Part shown: positions 24,790 through 33,089 of the stretch, one piece after another | Layout: each line of letters opens with the position of its first letter | Numbering within the stretch: position 1 is the stretch's first letter | Source: an uncultured Comamonas sp. | GTDB taxonomy: Bacteria; Pseudomonadota; Gammaproteobacteria; Burkholderiales; Burkholderiaceae_C | DNA: 45,857 nucleotides | Direction: 5' to 3' | Assembly (NCBI GenBank): GCA_902175065.1 | Contig: CABIIJ010000015.1 | Span: forward strand, 1 to 45,857 | Position numbers and translations under genes: made by a program | Notes under the pieces: generated by a model | What the model was told of the DNA's origin: nothing | Database searches by the model: none | The model's input: the letters and a program-made list of their open reading frames with translations, nothing else

Positions 24790-25413
24790 TCAGGCCAGCG
24801 TACTGCCTTCGGGGCTGTTTTTCTGGCCTGCGCCTTCTGCTGCCGGGGACAGTGCCGCCAGCTTGGCCGCCAGAAAGTCGTCGTAGCCTTTCTGCACCAG
24901 CTCGAAGGTTTTATTGATGCCCTCGGCAATCGGGCTGCCTTCGCCCAGGACACCCAGGCCGGTCAAAATGTCGCTGGCCTCGTTGAAGCCCTGCTCGAAC
25001 CCGCCACGGATCAGCGCGACGAAATTGCGGGCCACGTCCTCGGGCGCAGCATTCTTGTGCTGGGCAGCGTAGGCATCGAAGAATGCCGTGGACATGCTCA
25101 GAATCCGCCCTGCCGTGGCCTCCGGGCTGTTGTCCTGGCCCATGGCCTGGCCAATGGCATCTGGCCCCAGCTCGGGCGCCAGGTACTCGTTGATGCTGTC
25201 GATGGCACTGCGGTACAGCAAGGCCATGCTGTTGTTGCCCGCCTGCAGGGACACTTGCAGCGAGGCTTGCAGGATTTGCGCATTCAGCGCATCGCGCTGG
25301 CCTTGCGGGCGGCTTTGGGCTGCGGCCTGGGCGTCGGTCAGCGCATCGCTGGCCGGGGCCGCATTGCCGGAAACGGGCAGATTCTGGGTCAGGCCAGAGG
25401 TGGATGCAAGCAT
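24790..25413 (-). CDS. DUF5610 domain protein
   Basis: 207 residues, no signal peptide or membrane segment. The first about 40 residues are low-complexity Ala/Ser/Gln. The rest shows the DUF5610 pattern: QASLQVSLQAGNNSMALLYR, SAIDSINEYLAPELGPDAI, DNSPEATAGRILSMSTAFF, LIRGGFEQGFNEASDIL, TGLGVLGEGSPIAEGI and FELVQKGYDDFLAAKLA. No biochemical function is known to me; similar proteins occur in many motile gammaproteobacteria and betaproteobacteria. ATG 25413 is preceded by AGGAGAATCCC. Single gene with its own terminator, next to a ParB-like gene and a chemoreceptor. Confidence 0.85.
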   Translation of the reverse strand: MLASTSGLTQNLPVSGNAAPASDALTDAQAAAQSRPQGQRDALNAQILQASLQVSLQAGNNSMALLYRSAIDSINEYLAPELGPDAIGQAMGQDNSPEATAGRILSMSTAFFDAYAAQHKNAAPEDVARNFVALIRGGFEQGFNEASDILTGLGVLGEGSPIAEGINKTFELVQKGYDDFLAAKLAALSPAAEGAGQKNSPEGSTLA

Positions 25414-25511
25414 GGGATTCTCCTGCGTAGGCGGGGTAGCGGGGTAGGGACGGACTTACCCCCTTTATCGGCAGCCTGGCGCAGAACTTGAGCGCCGAAG
25501 AAAAAGAAAAA

Positions 25512-26393
25512 TCACCCCTGCTCGGCCAGCAGCTCCTGCAAGGTCTGCACCTGCAGGCGCAGGCGCTGATTTTCTTCCTCCAGCGCGGCAATGCGCTCCT
25601 GCAGGGCGCGGGCCTGGGCGCCATCGCCGGGTGCTTCGGCCAAGGCCGCTGGTTCGGCAGCATCCAGGGCCGAGGCTTTTTCCTGCCGGGCGGTTTTTTT
25701 CGCCTCGCGGACACGCTTGGCGGCGTCCTTCAAGGCCTGGGCGCCTTGCTGGGCCGTGGTCTGCTGCTCGGCCAGGGGCAGATTGGCCAGCACGGCCGCG
25801 GTGCTCAGGGACAGCTCCCCGTTTTTGACGGCACTCACCACCTCGGGCGCGGCCTTTTGCTGGATGGTTTCGATCTGCTTGACCTGGCTGGGCGTCAGGC
25901 GGGCAGCCCGGGCCAGGGCTTCGCGGGTGTCCAGCGCCTGTTCGGGCACCTTGGCCACGCTGGCCAGGGCCGTGCTGGCAATGCTCTCCGACACTGCTGT
26001 GGCATCGAGCTCCTGGGCGCTGGCATGTTGCGCGGCCTGCACGGCAGTGGCGGCAGCGGTGCGGCGCTGGGTGATGATTTCACGCTTGCGCAGGGCCAGC
26101 ACGCCGCGCTGGAAGTCGGAGACGCTGCGCCGGCCCAGGTGCTGGTCGATCATCCACAGATGCACGTCCTCCATGCTCTGAAAATGCGGGTTCTGCACGG
26201 TCTGGAACGGCAGGCCATGCTTTTGGCAGATGCCGTAGCGGTTGTGTCCATCGACCAGGATGTTGCCCCACAGCACCAGGGCATCGCGGCAGCCTTCGGC
26301 CAGGATGCTGCGCTCCAGCGCGTCGTGTTCGTCGGGGGTCAGGGGGTCGATGTATGCCTGCAGCTCGGGCAGGATGGTGATTTCCGAATTCAT
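25512..26393 (-). CDS. Orphan ParB-like (plasmid replication/partition-related) protein
   Basis: 293 residues. The N-terminal ParB/Srx-like fold contains LERSILAEGCRDALVLWGNI and LVDGHNRYGICQKHGLPF, where DGHNRY stands at the position of the usual nucleotide-binding box. Then DVHLWMIDQHLGRRSVSDFQ, an HTH-like region (LTPSQVKQIETIQQKA..VKNGELSLSTAAVLA) and a C-terminal coiled coil (about 255-290, RIAALEEENQRLRLQV). It resembles chromosomal plasmid-partition-related proteins of Comamonadaceae rather than the parAB ParB; no parA or parS is seen nearby. ATG 26393 has no clear Shine-Dalgarno. Divergent from a chemoreceptor gene. Confidence 0.78.
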   Translation of the reverse strand: MNSEITILPELQAYIDPLTPDEHDALERSILAEGCRDALVLWGNILVDGHNRYGICQKHGLPFQTVQNPHFQSMEDVHLWMIDQHLGRRSVSDFQRGVLALRKREIITQRRTAAATAVQAAQHASAQELDATAVSESIASTALASVAKVPEQALDTREALARAARLTPSQVKQIETIQQKAAPEVVSAVKNGELSLSTAAVLANLPLAEQQTTAQQGAQALKDAAKRVREAKKTARQEKASALDAAEPAALAEAPGDGAQARALQERIAALEEENQRLRLQVQTLQELLAEQG

Positions 26394-26525
26394 AAATGGT
26401 TTTTCTGTGGCAGAAGCGCCCCGGTGCGGGGCTGTTTTTCGCCCCGGTATTGTCGGCAAGACAGAGACGACTGGCAGCGCTAGGGTTTCCCCCGTACAAC
26501 ACGGCACTCGTAACAATCGGTGTAA

Positions 26526-26555
26526 ACACCAATGCGAACGCGCGTTCGATGGTGT
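26526..26555. promoter_or_regulatory. 30-bp dyad, possible operator between parB-like and chemoreceptor genes
   Basis: A perfect 14-bp palindrome CGAACGCGCGTTCG (26535-26548) is flanked by ACACCA (26526-26531) and TGGTGT (26550-26555). It lies 133 bp upstream of the parB-like ATG and under 100 bp upstream of the chemoreceptor start, a typical place for a regulator site. Confidence 0.5.
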
Positions 26556-26613
26556 CCACTTCATATCCTGATTTAGCACGACCGTGCTTTTATTGATAAC
26601 AGGAGTGAGCACT

Positions 26614-28209
26614 GTGGCCAAAGGCAGGATGCATAGCATGAGCGTGACGCAAAAATTGTGGCTCGGCGTCGCGGTGATCGTGGTCGGTTCCATCGCCATT
26701 ACCGGCTTGGCGGGCTGGAACTCGGCACAGCACCAGAAGAGCTTCAATGCCCATGAGCAGGTGCTTTCGACCCGTCTGGCGCAGGCGGTGCAGTGGCAGG
26801 CCCTGGCGCAGGTGAATGCAGTGCGCACCCAGGCCCAGGCGCTGGGCCAGGAGTCCGGGCAAGCCACCCATTTTGCCGCGCAGATCAGTGCCACCAGCGC
26901 CGAAATCGATGCGCTGATCCAGGCCCTCACGGCCAGCGCCCAGACGCCCGAGGACCATGCCCAATTGCACCAGGTGCTGGAATTGCGCCAGCAGGCGCAG
27001 CAACACCGGGCAGCCGCCACGGCGGTAACCGACTCGGCCACGGCAGAGCAGGCAGCGGTCGAACAGACCTACCTGCCCGCTGCGCACAGCTACCTGCAGG
27101 CGTTGCAGGCACTGGTGCAGCACTGCACGCAAAGCCTGGGCGCCATGCGCTCGGAAATGGGTGCGGCCCGCCAGGGCGTAGTGCGGGGGGCCGCGCTGAA
27201 CATGCTCGGCTTGCTGGCGGCGATCGCGTTTGGCGCGTACCGGCTGATCAACGGCATTCGCTGTGATCTGGGCCAGGCCAATGCCGTGGCCGGGCAAATT
27301 GCCGCCGGGGATCTGGATGTGGCCGTGCAGGTGCAGCGCGGCGATGAATTCGGCCAGCTGCTGCAATCCCTGCAAGCGATGAGCGGCTCGCTCGGGCAGA
27401 TGCTGGTGGAGGTCCGCGACAGTGGCGACGCCATTGCCCTGGCCAGTGCCGAAATTGCCGGCGGCAACCAGGATCTGTCGCAGCGCACGGAACTGACCGC
27501 CAACCACCTGCAGCAGGCCGCTGCCGCCATGCAGGAACTGGTGCAGACCTTGCAGACCACTGCCGATGGCGCCCACCAGGCGGCCCAGCTGGCCGGGCAG
27601 GCCTCCAGCGTGGCCCAGCGCGGCGGTGCCGTGGTGGGGGAAGTCGTCACGACGATGCAGGACATCCACGCCCACAGCGAGAAAATTGCCGACATCACCA
27701 GCGTCATCGACAGCATCGCCTTTCAGACCAACATCCTGGCGCTCAACGCTGCGGTCGAGGCAGCCCGCGCCGGGGAGCAGGGCCGGGGCTTTGCCGTGGT
27801 CGCCGCCGAGGTGCGCCAGCTGGCCCAGCGCAGCGCCCAGGCAGCGCGGGAGATCAAGCAGCTCATCCAGGATTCGGTGCAGCGCGTGGCCGACGGCGCC
27901 CGCCTGGTCAATAGCGCAGGCAGCACGATGACCGAAGTGGTCACCTCCATCCACAGCGCCAGCACCGTGATGCACGACATCAACACCAGCGTTGCCGCCC
28001 AGCGCGACAGCGTGGCCCAGGTGCACCAGGCCGTGGGGGCGCTGGACCAGATGACGCTGCAAAACGCCACCCTGGTCGAGCAAAGCGCGGCTGCCGCGCA
28101 CAGCATGCACCAGCAATCCGAGCAGTTGCGGGCGCTGGTGCAGCGGTTCAACCTGGGCACCACCGCGCACGCCCTGCCCGCGCCGCCACCGGCCTTGCGT
28201 CTGGCGTAA
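26614..28209 (+). CDS. Methyl-accepting chemotaxis protein
   Basis: Chemoreceptor of about 531 residues. First membrane segment [20 protein letters not shown], a periplasmic four-helix-bundle-like domain rich in Gln/Ala, second membrane segment around [16 protein letters not shown], a HAMP domain ([33 protein letters not shown]) and the signalling helix hairpin with tip [40 protein letters not shown]. It lacks a C-terminal CheR/CheB-binding pentapeptide. The start is set at GTG 26614 because AGGAG lies eight bases upstream; ATG 26638 ([10 protein letters not shown]) is an alternative. The ligand is unknown. No che or flagellar genes are in the window. Confidence 0.9.
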   Translation: MAKGRMHSMSVTQKLWLGVAVIVVGSIAITGLAGWNSAQHQKSFNAHEQVLSTRLAQAVQWQALAQVNAVRTQAQALGQESGQATHFAAQISATSAEIDALIQALTASAQTPEDHAQLHQVLELRQQAQQHRAAATAVTDSATAEQAAVEQTYLPAAHSYLQALQALVQHCTQSLGAMRSEMGAARQGVVRGAALNMLGLLAAIAFGAYRLINGIRCDLGQANAVAGQIAAGDLDVAVQVQRGDEFGQLLQSLQAMSGSLGQMLVEVRDSGDAIALASAEIAGGNQDLSQRTELTANHLQQAAAAMQELVQTLQTTADGAHQAAQLAGQASSVAQRGGAVVGEVVTTMQDIHAHSEKIADITSVIDSIAFQTNILALNAAVEAARAGEQGRGFAVVAAEVRQLAQRSAQAAREIKQLIQDSVQRVADGARLVNSAGSTMTEVVTSIHSASTVMHDINTSVAAQRDSVAQVHQAVGALDQMTLQNATLVEQSAAAAHSMHQQSEQLRALVQRFNLGTTAHALPAPPPALRLA

Positions 28210-28245
28210 TCTTTAATCTTTATAGAATCGCCGATTCTTGATTTA

Positions 28246-28282
28246 CCGCGCAAAGCCCTGGATGCAAGGCTTTTCTTGCGGG
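28246..28282 (+). terminator. Possible weak terminator after the chemoreceptor gene
   Basis: AAAGCC (28252-28257) pairs with GGCTTT (28268-28273), with further partial pairing between CCGCGCA and TTGCGGG outside. The short T-run is interrupted by C. Confidence 0.35.
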
Positions 28283-28298
28283 ATTTGCCCAGCGAGCT

Positions 28299-28805
28299 AT
28301 GAATTTAATGAATCTACGGAATCTGCGCATTGGCGAAGGTTGGGATGTCCATGCCCTGGTGCCCGGGCGGGCGCTGATGCTCGGCGGCGTGCAGGTGCCG
28401 CACAGCCACGGCCTGCTGGGGCATTCGGATGCCGACGTGCTGCTGCACGCAATTACCGATGCGGTGCTGGGCGCTGCCGCCCTGGGCGATATCGGACGGC
28501 ATTTTCCGGACACCGACGCCCAGTTCTACGGCGCCAGCTCGGCCGTGCTGTTGCGCGAAGCCATGCGCCGCGTGCGCCTGGCCGGACTGGAGCTGGTGAA
28601 CCTGGATGCCACCGTGGTGGCGCAGGCACCCAAGCTGGCGCCGCACATCCCGGCCATGTGCCAGACCATTGCCCAGACCCTGGGCGTGGCGGTCGAACAG
28701 GTCAATGTCAAAGCCAAGACGGCAGAAAAACTCGGCCCCGTCGGCCAGGGCCACTCCATGGAAGCGCGGGCCGTAGCGCTGCTGGTGCGCCAAGAGAAAA
28801 ATTAA
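28299..28805 (+). CDS. ispF: 2-C-methyl-D-erythritol 2,4-cyclodiphosphate synthase
   Basis: MEP-pathway enzyme that converts CDP-ME-2-phosphate to the cyclodiphosphate and CMP; homotrimer with a Zn site. 168 residues. [20 protein letters not shown] (DVH metal ligands), [46 protein letters not shown] and [16 protein letters not shown] are all family blocks. Its usual partner ispD is not next to it: the upstream gene is a chemoreceptor. ATG 28299 has no strong ribosome site; TAGAAT upstream (28223-28228) could be a -10. It ends at palindromic element copy 6. Confidence 0.95.
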   Translation: MNLMNLRNLRIGEGWDVHALVPGRALMLGGVQVPHSHGLLGHSDADVLLHAITDAVLGAAALGDIGRHFPDTDAQFYGASSAVLLREAMRRVRLAGLELVNLDATVVAQAPKLAPHIPAMCQTIAQTLGVAVEQVNVKAKTAEKLGPVGQGHSMEARAVALLVRQEKN

Positions 28806-28897
28806 AAAAAGAGCTGCTTCCACTTTAAAACCAACGATTTCAGGTTGTTTATCCATTGAAATCGCGGTATGGCAAGTGGAAGCAGCTATTGTTTCTT
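28804..28897. repeat. Palindromic intergenic element, copy 6 (ispF/envZ junction)
   Basis: Best-paired copy: AGCTGCTTCCACTT (28812-28825) is perfectly complementary to AAGTGGAAGCAGCT (28874-28887). An outer A-run faces TTGTTTCTT. The inner stem pairs GATTTCA (28836-28842) with TTGAAATC (28856-28863). Located between convergent ispF and the sensor-kinase gene. Confidence 0.8.
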
Positions 28898-28906
28898 GAC
28901 CGTTTT

Positions 28907-30334
28907 CTAACTGTCGCCTTCGACACCGGGAGGCAGTTGGCGCTTGACCGCCGGACGCTGCAGGCGTTGCTGGGTCTGGGGATAGTCTTCATGGACACGC
29001 TGCAGGTGGATCTGTGCAACCAGCCCCCCGTCCTCGGCGTTTTGCAGGACGAAGCGCCCCCCCATGCGCTGCACGGTCTTGTCCACGATCGACAAGCCCA
29101 GCCCGGCACCAGCGGCGGCAGTGCGAGCCGTGTCGCTGCGAAAGAACGGCTCGATCAACTTGGCCAGCTGCGCCGGCGGGACACCGTTGCCGTGATCACG
29201 CACCAGCAGGTGGGCCTCGGAACGGTGCAACTGCACTGAAATATCGACGTAGGCGATGTCGGTGTCCGGGGTTTTGCCGTAGCGGCGGGCGTTTTCCAGC
29301 AAGTTGGAAATCACCCGGGACAGCTCCACCTCGTCGGCAAGCACGGAACAGTCCTCGGGCACCTGCATGACGATTTGCAGCTCATGGTGGTTTTGCACGG
29401 CGTAGACGCAGGAAGAGATCACCTGGTGCAGGTTGATTGCCGTCAGGCGCACGTGGTCGGGGCGGGCATAGTCCAGGAATTTGTCGATCGTGGCGTCCAG
29501 TTGCACGATGTCGGCCACCATGTGCTGGCGGGCGATATCGTCGGTGACGCTCATTTCGGTTTCCAGACGCAGGCGGGCCAGCGGGGTACGCAGGTCATGG
29601 GAGATGCCGGCCAGCATCACCGCCCGGTCTTGCTCCAGACTGGCAAGCTTTTGCGCCATGCGGTTGAAGCCGATGTTCACCTCGCGGATCTCGCTGGTCA
29701 CGGCCTCTTCGTCCAGCTGGCTGTCGACGAAATCGCCCTCGCGCACGCGGCTGGCCGCCTGGCGCAACTGCTTCAGGGGCCGGTTGATCAGCCCGGCAAT
29801 CATGGCCGCCCCCGACAACGACAGCACCAGTGCCACGACAAGCCAGATCAGCCAAGTCTTGCCCCCGGCTGCGGGCGACGCATCGCGCGAGTCGAGCAGC
29901 AGCCAGTGCGGCTGGTCGTGGATGTTGAAGCCCACCCAGGCCCCCGGCGTGCCGTTGACCTCGCTGGCCAGCAGCGTATCCGGCCCGAGGCGCTGGCGCA
30001 TGGTGTTCAGCAGGTGCTGGTTCTCCGGCGTTAACTCCACGGGGGCAAAACGATCGTCGGCCTTGCGCTGACGGATGCGCAAGCCTTCCTGGTCCGCCAG
30101 GGTTTTCAGCAGGGCCACCTGGGTGATGCCGTCCGCGTGCTCCAGCGCAGCACGGCTGAGGTTGACCAGCGATGCCGTCTGTTCGGCCGTCTGCAGGCTG
30201 TGCGGCTGCGCGTCAAACGCCCGCAGGGCCTGCAGCCAGCCGCCCGTGCTGCACAGCATCAGAATGGCCAGCAGGAAGAAGGTGCGCCAGAAAAGGCTCA
30301 ACTCCACCTTGCGCAGATTCGACTTGGCCGGCAT
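28907..30334 (-). CDS. envZ: EnvZ-like sensor histidine kinase
   Basis: 475 residues. N-terminal membrane segment LFWRTFFLLAILMLCSTG, periplasmic domain (about 35-160), second membrane segment (about 160-185), a HAMP domain (LINRPLKQLRQAASRVREGD), HisKA with AGISHDLRTPLARLRLETEM and HATPase with NLLENARRYG, VRDHGNGVPP, EPFFRSD and GAGLGLSIVDKTVQRMGG. The HisKA sequence is the EnvZ type. It overlaps the upstream ompR stop by one base, so the two form a classical ompR-envZ operon that probably governs porin genes or osmotic responses (inference from family). Confidence 0.92.
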   Translation of the reverse strand: MPAKSNLRKVELSLFWRTFFLLAILMLCSTGGWLQALRAFDAQPHSLQTAEQTASLVNLSRAALEHADGITQVALLKTLADQEGLRIRQRKADDRFAPVELTPENQHLLNTMRQRLGPDTLLASEVNGTPGAWVGFNIHDQPHWLLLDSRDASPAAGGKTWLIWLVVALVLSLSGAAMIAGLINRPLKQLRQAASRVREGDFVDSQLDEEAVTSEIREVNIGFNRMAQKLASLEQDRAVMLAGISHDLRTPLARLRLETEMSVTDDIARQHMVADIVQLDATIDKFLDYARPDHVRLTAINLHQVISSCVYAVQNHHELQIVMQVPEDCSVLADEVELSRVISNLLENARRYGKTPDTDIAYVDISVQLHRSEAHLLVRDHGNGVPPAQLAKLIEPFFRSDTARTAAAGAGLGLSIVDKTVQRMGGRFVLQNAEDGGLVAQIHLQRVHEDYPQTQQRLQRPAVKRQLPPGVEGDS

Positions 30335-31065
30335 CAGTGCGTTCCATCAGGAACAAAGACGTAGCCCACCCCCCACACGGTCTGGATATAGCGCGGGTTG
30401 GCCGCATCCTCCTCCACCAGCTTGCGCAGGCGTGAAACCTGGACGTCCAGGCTGCGGTCAAAAGGCTCGAACTCCCGGCCCCGGGCCAGCAGCGCCAGCT
30501 TTTCCCGCGACAGGGGCTGACGCGGATGGCGCACCAGGGCCTTGAGCATGGCGAACTCCCCGGTCGTCAGAGGCTGCTCCTCGCCATTTTTTTGCAGCAC
30601 GCGGGTGCCCAGATCGAGGCTGAAGGCGCCGAAATTGACCACCTCGTTATCGTTGCTGGGGGCGCCCGGCGCCTCCTGCAGGGGACGGCGACGCAAGACT
30701 GCATGGACGCGGGCCAGCAGCTCGCGCGGGTTGAAGGGCTTGCCCAGGTAATCGTCGGCGCCGACTTCCAGGCCCACGATGCGATCGACATCTTCACTCT
30801 TGGCCGTGAGCATGATGATCGGCGTGCGGTCGTGCGCAGCCCGCAGGCGCCGGCAAATCGACAGACCGTCCTCGCCCGGCATCATCAAGTCCAGCACGAT
30901 CAAGTCCACGCTCTCGCGCAGCAGCAGGCGCCCCAGGGCCTTGCCATCTTCGGCCACGGAGACTTCAAAGCCCTCCTGGGTCAGGTAACGGCGCAGCAGG
31001 TCGCGGATGCGGGCATCGTCATCAACCACGATGATTTTGTCGGCGCGATTCGGGGATGTGGACAT
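30334..31065 (-). CDS. ompR: OmpR-family response regulator
   Basis: 243 residues. The receiver has IIVVDDDARIRDLLRRYLTQ, phospho-acceptor Asp in DLIVLDLMMPGEDGL, and TAKSEDVDRIVGLEVGADDY, then LGKPFNPRELLARV with the conserved Lys. The winged-helix effector contains LTTGEFAMLKALVRHPRQPL, SREKL, DRSLDVQVSRLRKLVEED and YIQTVWGVGYVFVP. The linker and DNA-binding domain are of the OmpR type rather than PhoB. First gene of the leftward ompR-envZ operon; ATG 31065 follows GAAAGGAAG. Confidence 0.94.
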   Translation of the reverse strand: MSTSPNRADKIIVVDDDARIRDLLRRYLTQEGFEVSVAEDGKALGRLLLRESVDLIVLDLMMPGEDGLSICRRLRAAHDRTPIIMLTAKSEDVDRIVGLEVGADDYLGKPFNPRELLARVHAVLRRRPLQEAPGAPSNDNEVVNFGAFSLDLGTRVLQKNGEEQPLTTGEFAMLKALVRHPRQPLSREKLALLARGREFEPFDRSLDVQVSRLRKLVEEDAANPRYIQTVWGVGYVFVPDGTH

Positions 31066-31194
31066 GAAGGCTTCCTTTCGTTTCCTTGCGGGTCAATGCA
31101 ATTGATTGTGCCGATTTCTGGAATGGGAAAATGTTATTTTCTGTTTACCTGACTAAAAGTTACAGAATTACCCTCCACCCAACGAAAACAGCCG

Positions 31195-31222
31195 AAAAAA
31201 AGCCCACCGAAATGGGCGGGCT
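31195..31222 (-). terminator. Intrinsic terminator of bdhA
   Basis: Read leftward: AGCCCGCCC then GGTGGGCT (complements of 31214-31222 and 31201-31208) form a stem with one mismatch, followed by a T-run (complement of 31195-31200). Confidence 0.8.
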
Positions 31223-31248
31223 TGAGAACGCGAAATAAATGTGGATGC

Positions 31249-32031
31249 TTATTGCGCAGCCCAGCCGCCATCCATGTTCCAGGCCACACCGCGCACGTTG
31301 TTGGCTGCCGGGGAGCAGAAGAAGACGGCCAGCGCCCCCAGCTCCTCAGGGGTGGTGAATTGCAGCGAAGGCTCCTTTTCCCCCAGCAGCAGCTTGGTGG
31401 CTTCGGCGTTGGACATGCCGTGCTCGGCCGCCTTGGCGTCCACCTGCTTTTGCACCAGGGGCGTGAGCACCCAGCCGGGGCAAATCGCATTGCAGGTCAC
31501 GCCCGTGGTGGCGTTTTCCAGCGCCGTCACCTTGGTCAGGCCGACGATGCCGTGCTTGGCCGCCACGTAGGCCGACTTGTGCGCCGAAGCCACCAGGCCG
31601 TGCACCGAGGCCACGTTGATGATGCGTCCCCAGTTCGCCTGCTGCATTGCGGGCAGCGCCAGCCGGGTGGTGTGAAAGGCGCTGGAGAGGTTGATGGCCA
31701 GGATCGCATCCCACTTCTCCACGGGGAAGTCCTGCACTGCCGCCACGTGCTGAATGCCGGCGTTGTTCACCAGAATGTCCACACGGCCAAAGCGCTCGGC
31801 AGCGAACGCCATCATGGCGGCGATCTCGTCGGCCTTGCTCATGTCGGCACCGTGGTAATCCACTTGAATGGCACGGCCGCCACCGGCCTGGCGCACGGCG
31901 TCCAGGGCGCCCTGGTGATCGCCAAAACCATTGAGCACCACGTTCGCCCCCTGCGCGGCCAGGGCCTGGGCGATGCCCAGGCCAATACCGCTGGTCGATC
32001 CGGTAACTAAAGCTGTTTTCCCTGTAAGCAT
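31249..32031 (-). CDS. bdhA: 3-hydroxybutyrate dehydrogenase
   Basis: Short-chain dehydrogenase of 260 residues that interconverts (R)-3-hydroxybutyrate and acetoacetate with NAD+, in PHB/ketone-body use. MLTGKTALVTGSTSGIGLGI (Rossmann TGxxxGIG), LVNNAGIQHVAAVQDFP, INVASVHGLVASAHKSAYVA (catalytic Ser and YxxxK) and CPGWVLTPLVQKQVD are diagnostic for BdhA within the SDR family. ATG 32031 has GGGAGAAG upstream; nine extra in-frame codons lie before it. Divergent from the alpha/beta hydrolase with an 84-bp spacer. With phaR it marks PHB metabolism. Confidence 0.93.
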   Translation of the reverse strand: MLTGKTALVTGSTSGIGLGIAQALAAQGANVVLNGFGDHQGALDAVRQAGGGRAIQVDYHGADMSKADEIAAMMAFAAERFGRVDILVNNAGIQHVAAVQDFPVEKWDAILAINLSSAFHTTRLALPAMQQANWGRIINVASVHGLVASAHKSAYVAAKHGIVGLTKVTALENATTGVTCNAICPGWVLTPLVQKQVDAKAAEHGMSNAEATKLLLGEKEPSLQFTTPEELGALAVFFCSPAANNVRGVAWNMDGGWAAQ

Positions 32032-32115
32032 GGTGACTTCTCCCGTCTTTGATAGCACAAGAATGAATTAGGATGAGGCGCCGATTATCAAACGCCTCAC
32101 TGCGAGTTTTCTACC

Positions 32116-33048
32116 ATGATTGAACCTAGGCTGAACTACGTACTGTGCCCTGGCGCAGCCTGCGGCGCCGTGCCGCCCGTGCAGGATGGCGTCGCCCTGC
32201 ACCGTCTCGCGTATTGGGAATGGAACCAGACCGGCCGCAGCGACCATCCCCACGTCATCGTCTGCGTACATGGCCTGACACGCCAGGGGCGTGATTTCGA
32301 CGTGCTGGCCCAGGCCCTCAGCCACCATGCCCGCATCATCTGCCCCGACATGGCCGGGCGCGGGCACAGCGATTGGCTGGCTGACCCCATGGCCTACGGC
32401 GTGCCGCAATACACGGCAGACATGCTGATGTTGCTCCAGCATGTGCACACCCGGGCGCCGATCGGCACCCTCGATTGGGTCGGCACCAGCATGGGCGGAC
32501 TGATCGGCATGGCGGTGGCCGGCTCCCCCGGGCTGGCACTGCCGGCCCCGGTACGGCGTTTGCTGCTCAACGACGTCGGTCCGCGCCTGGAATGGGCGGC
32601 ACTGCAGCGTATCAGCGCCTACGTGGGCGAGCCGGTACGGTTCGATTCGATCGAGGAAGGTGCGGCGCTGATGCGGGTCATTTCCGCCAGTTTTGGCCCG
32701 CATACCGATGCCCAGTGGCTGGCCCTGAGTGCGCCCATGCTGCGCCCCTTGCCGCAAGGTGGTTTCGGCCTGCATTACGACCCGCAGATTGCCGTGCCGA
32801 TGCAGGGCATGTCGCGCGAGCAGGTCGATCAGGGCGAAGCCTTGCTGTGGGCGCTGTACGACGCCATTGCCGCCCAGACCCTGGTGCTGCGCGGGGCCGA
32901 ATCCGACCTGTTGAGCGCCGCCACCGTACAGGAGATGGCCCAGCGCGGCCCCCAGGCCCGCAGCGCCACGCTTGAAGGCGTCGGCCACGCCCCCACCTTG
33001 GTGCAGCCAGAGCAAGTGGCGCTGGTTCAAGAATTCTTATTTGGGTAA
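32116..33048 (+). CDS. Alpha/beta-fold hydrolase
   Basis: 310 residues. VIVCVHGLTRQGRDFDVLAQ carries the oxyanion HG, CPDMAGRGHSDWL is typical of the hydrolase core, the nucleophile elbow is WVGTSMGGLIGM (Ser in GTSMGG), and the catalytic His is probably in LEGVGHAPTL near the C-terminus. No signal peptide, so cytoplasmic. Substrate unknown. It is divergent from bdhA, which makes an ester of PHB metabolism conceivable, but nothing in the sequence proves it. It ends 41 bp before relA on the same strand. Confidence 0.82.
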   Translation: MIEPRLNYVLCPGAACGAVPPVQDGVALHRLAYWEWNQTGRSDHPHVIVCVHGLTRQGRDFDVLAQALSHHARIICPDMAGRGHSDWLADPMAYGVPQYTADMLMLLQHVHTRAPIGTLDWVGTSMGGLIGMAVAGSPGLALPAPVRRLLLNDVGPRLEWAALQRISAYVGEPVRFDSIEEGAALMRVISASFGPHTDAQWLALSAPMLRPLPQGGFGLHYDPQIAVPMQGMSREQVDQGEALLWALYDAIAAQTLVLRGAESDLLSAATVQEMAQRGPQARSATLEGVGHAPTLVQPEQVALVQEFLFG

Positions 33049-33089
33049 TCCATGCCTAACACCATCAATGGCATCTGCCAGGAGACTCC

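Noticed and set aside
26574..26591. Hairpin AGCAC-GACC-GTGCT with T's as a terminator
   Set aside because: It lies between divergent genes, just upstream of the chemoreceptor start, with nothing to terminate on the plus strand; the 5-bp stem is probably incidental or part of the leader.
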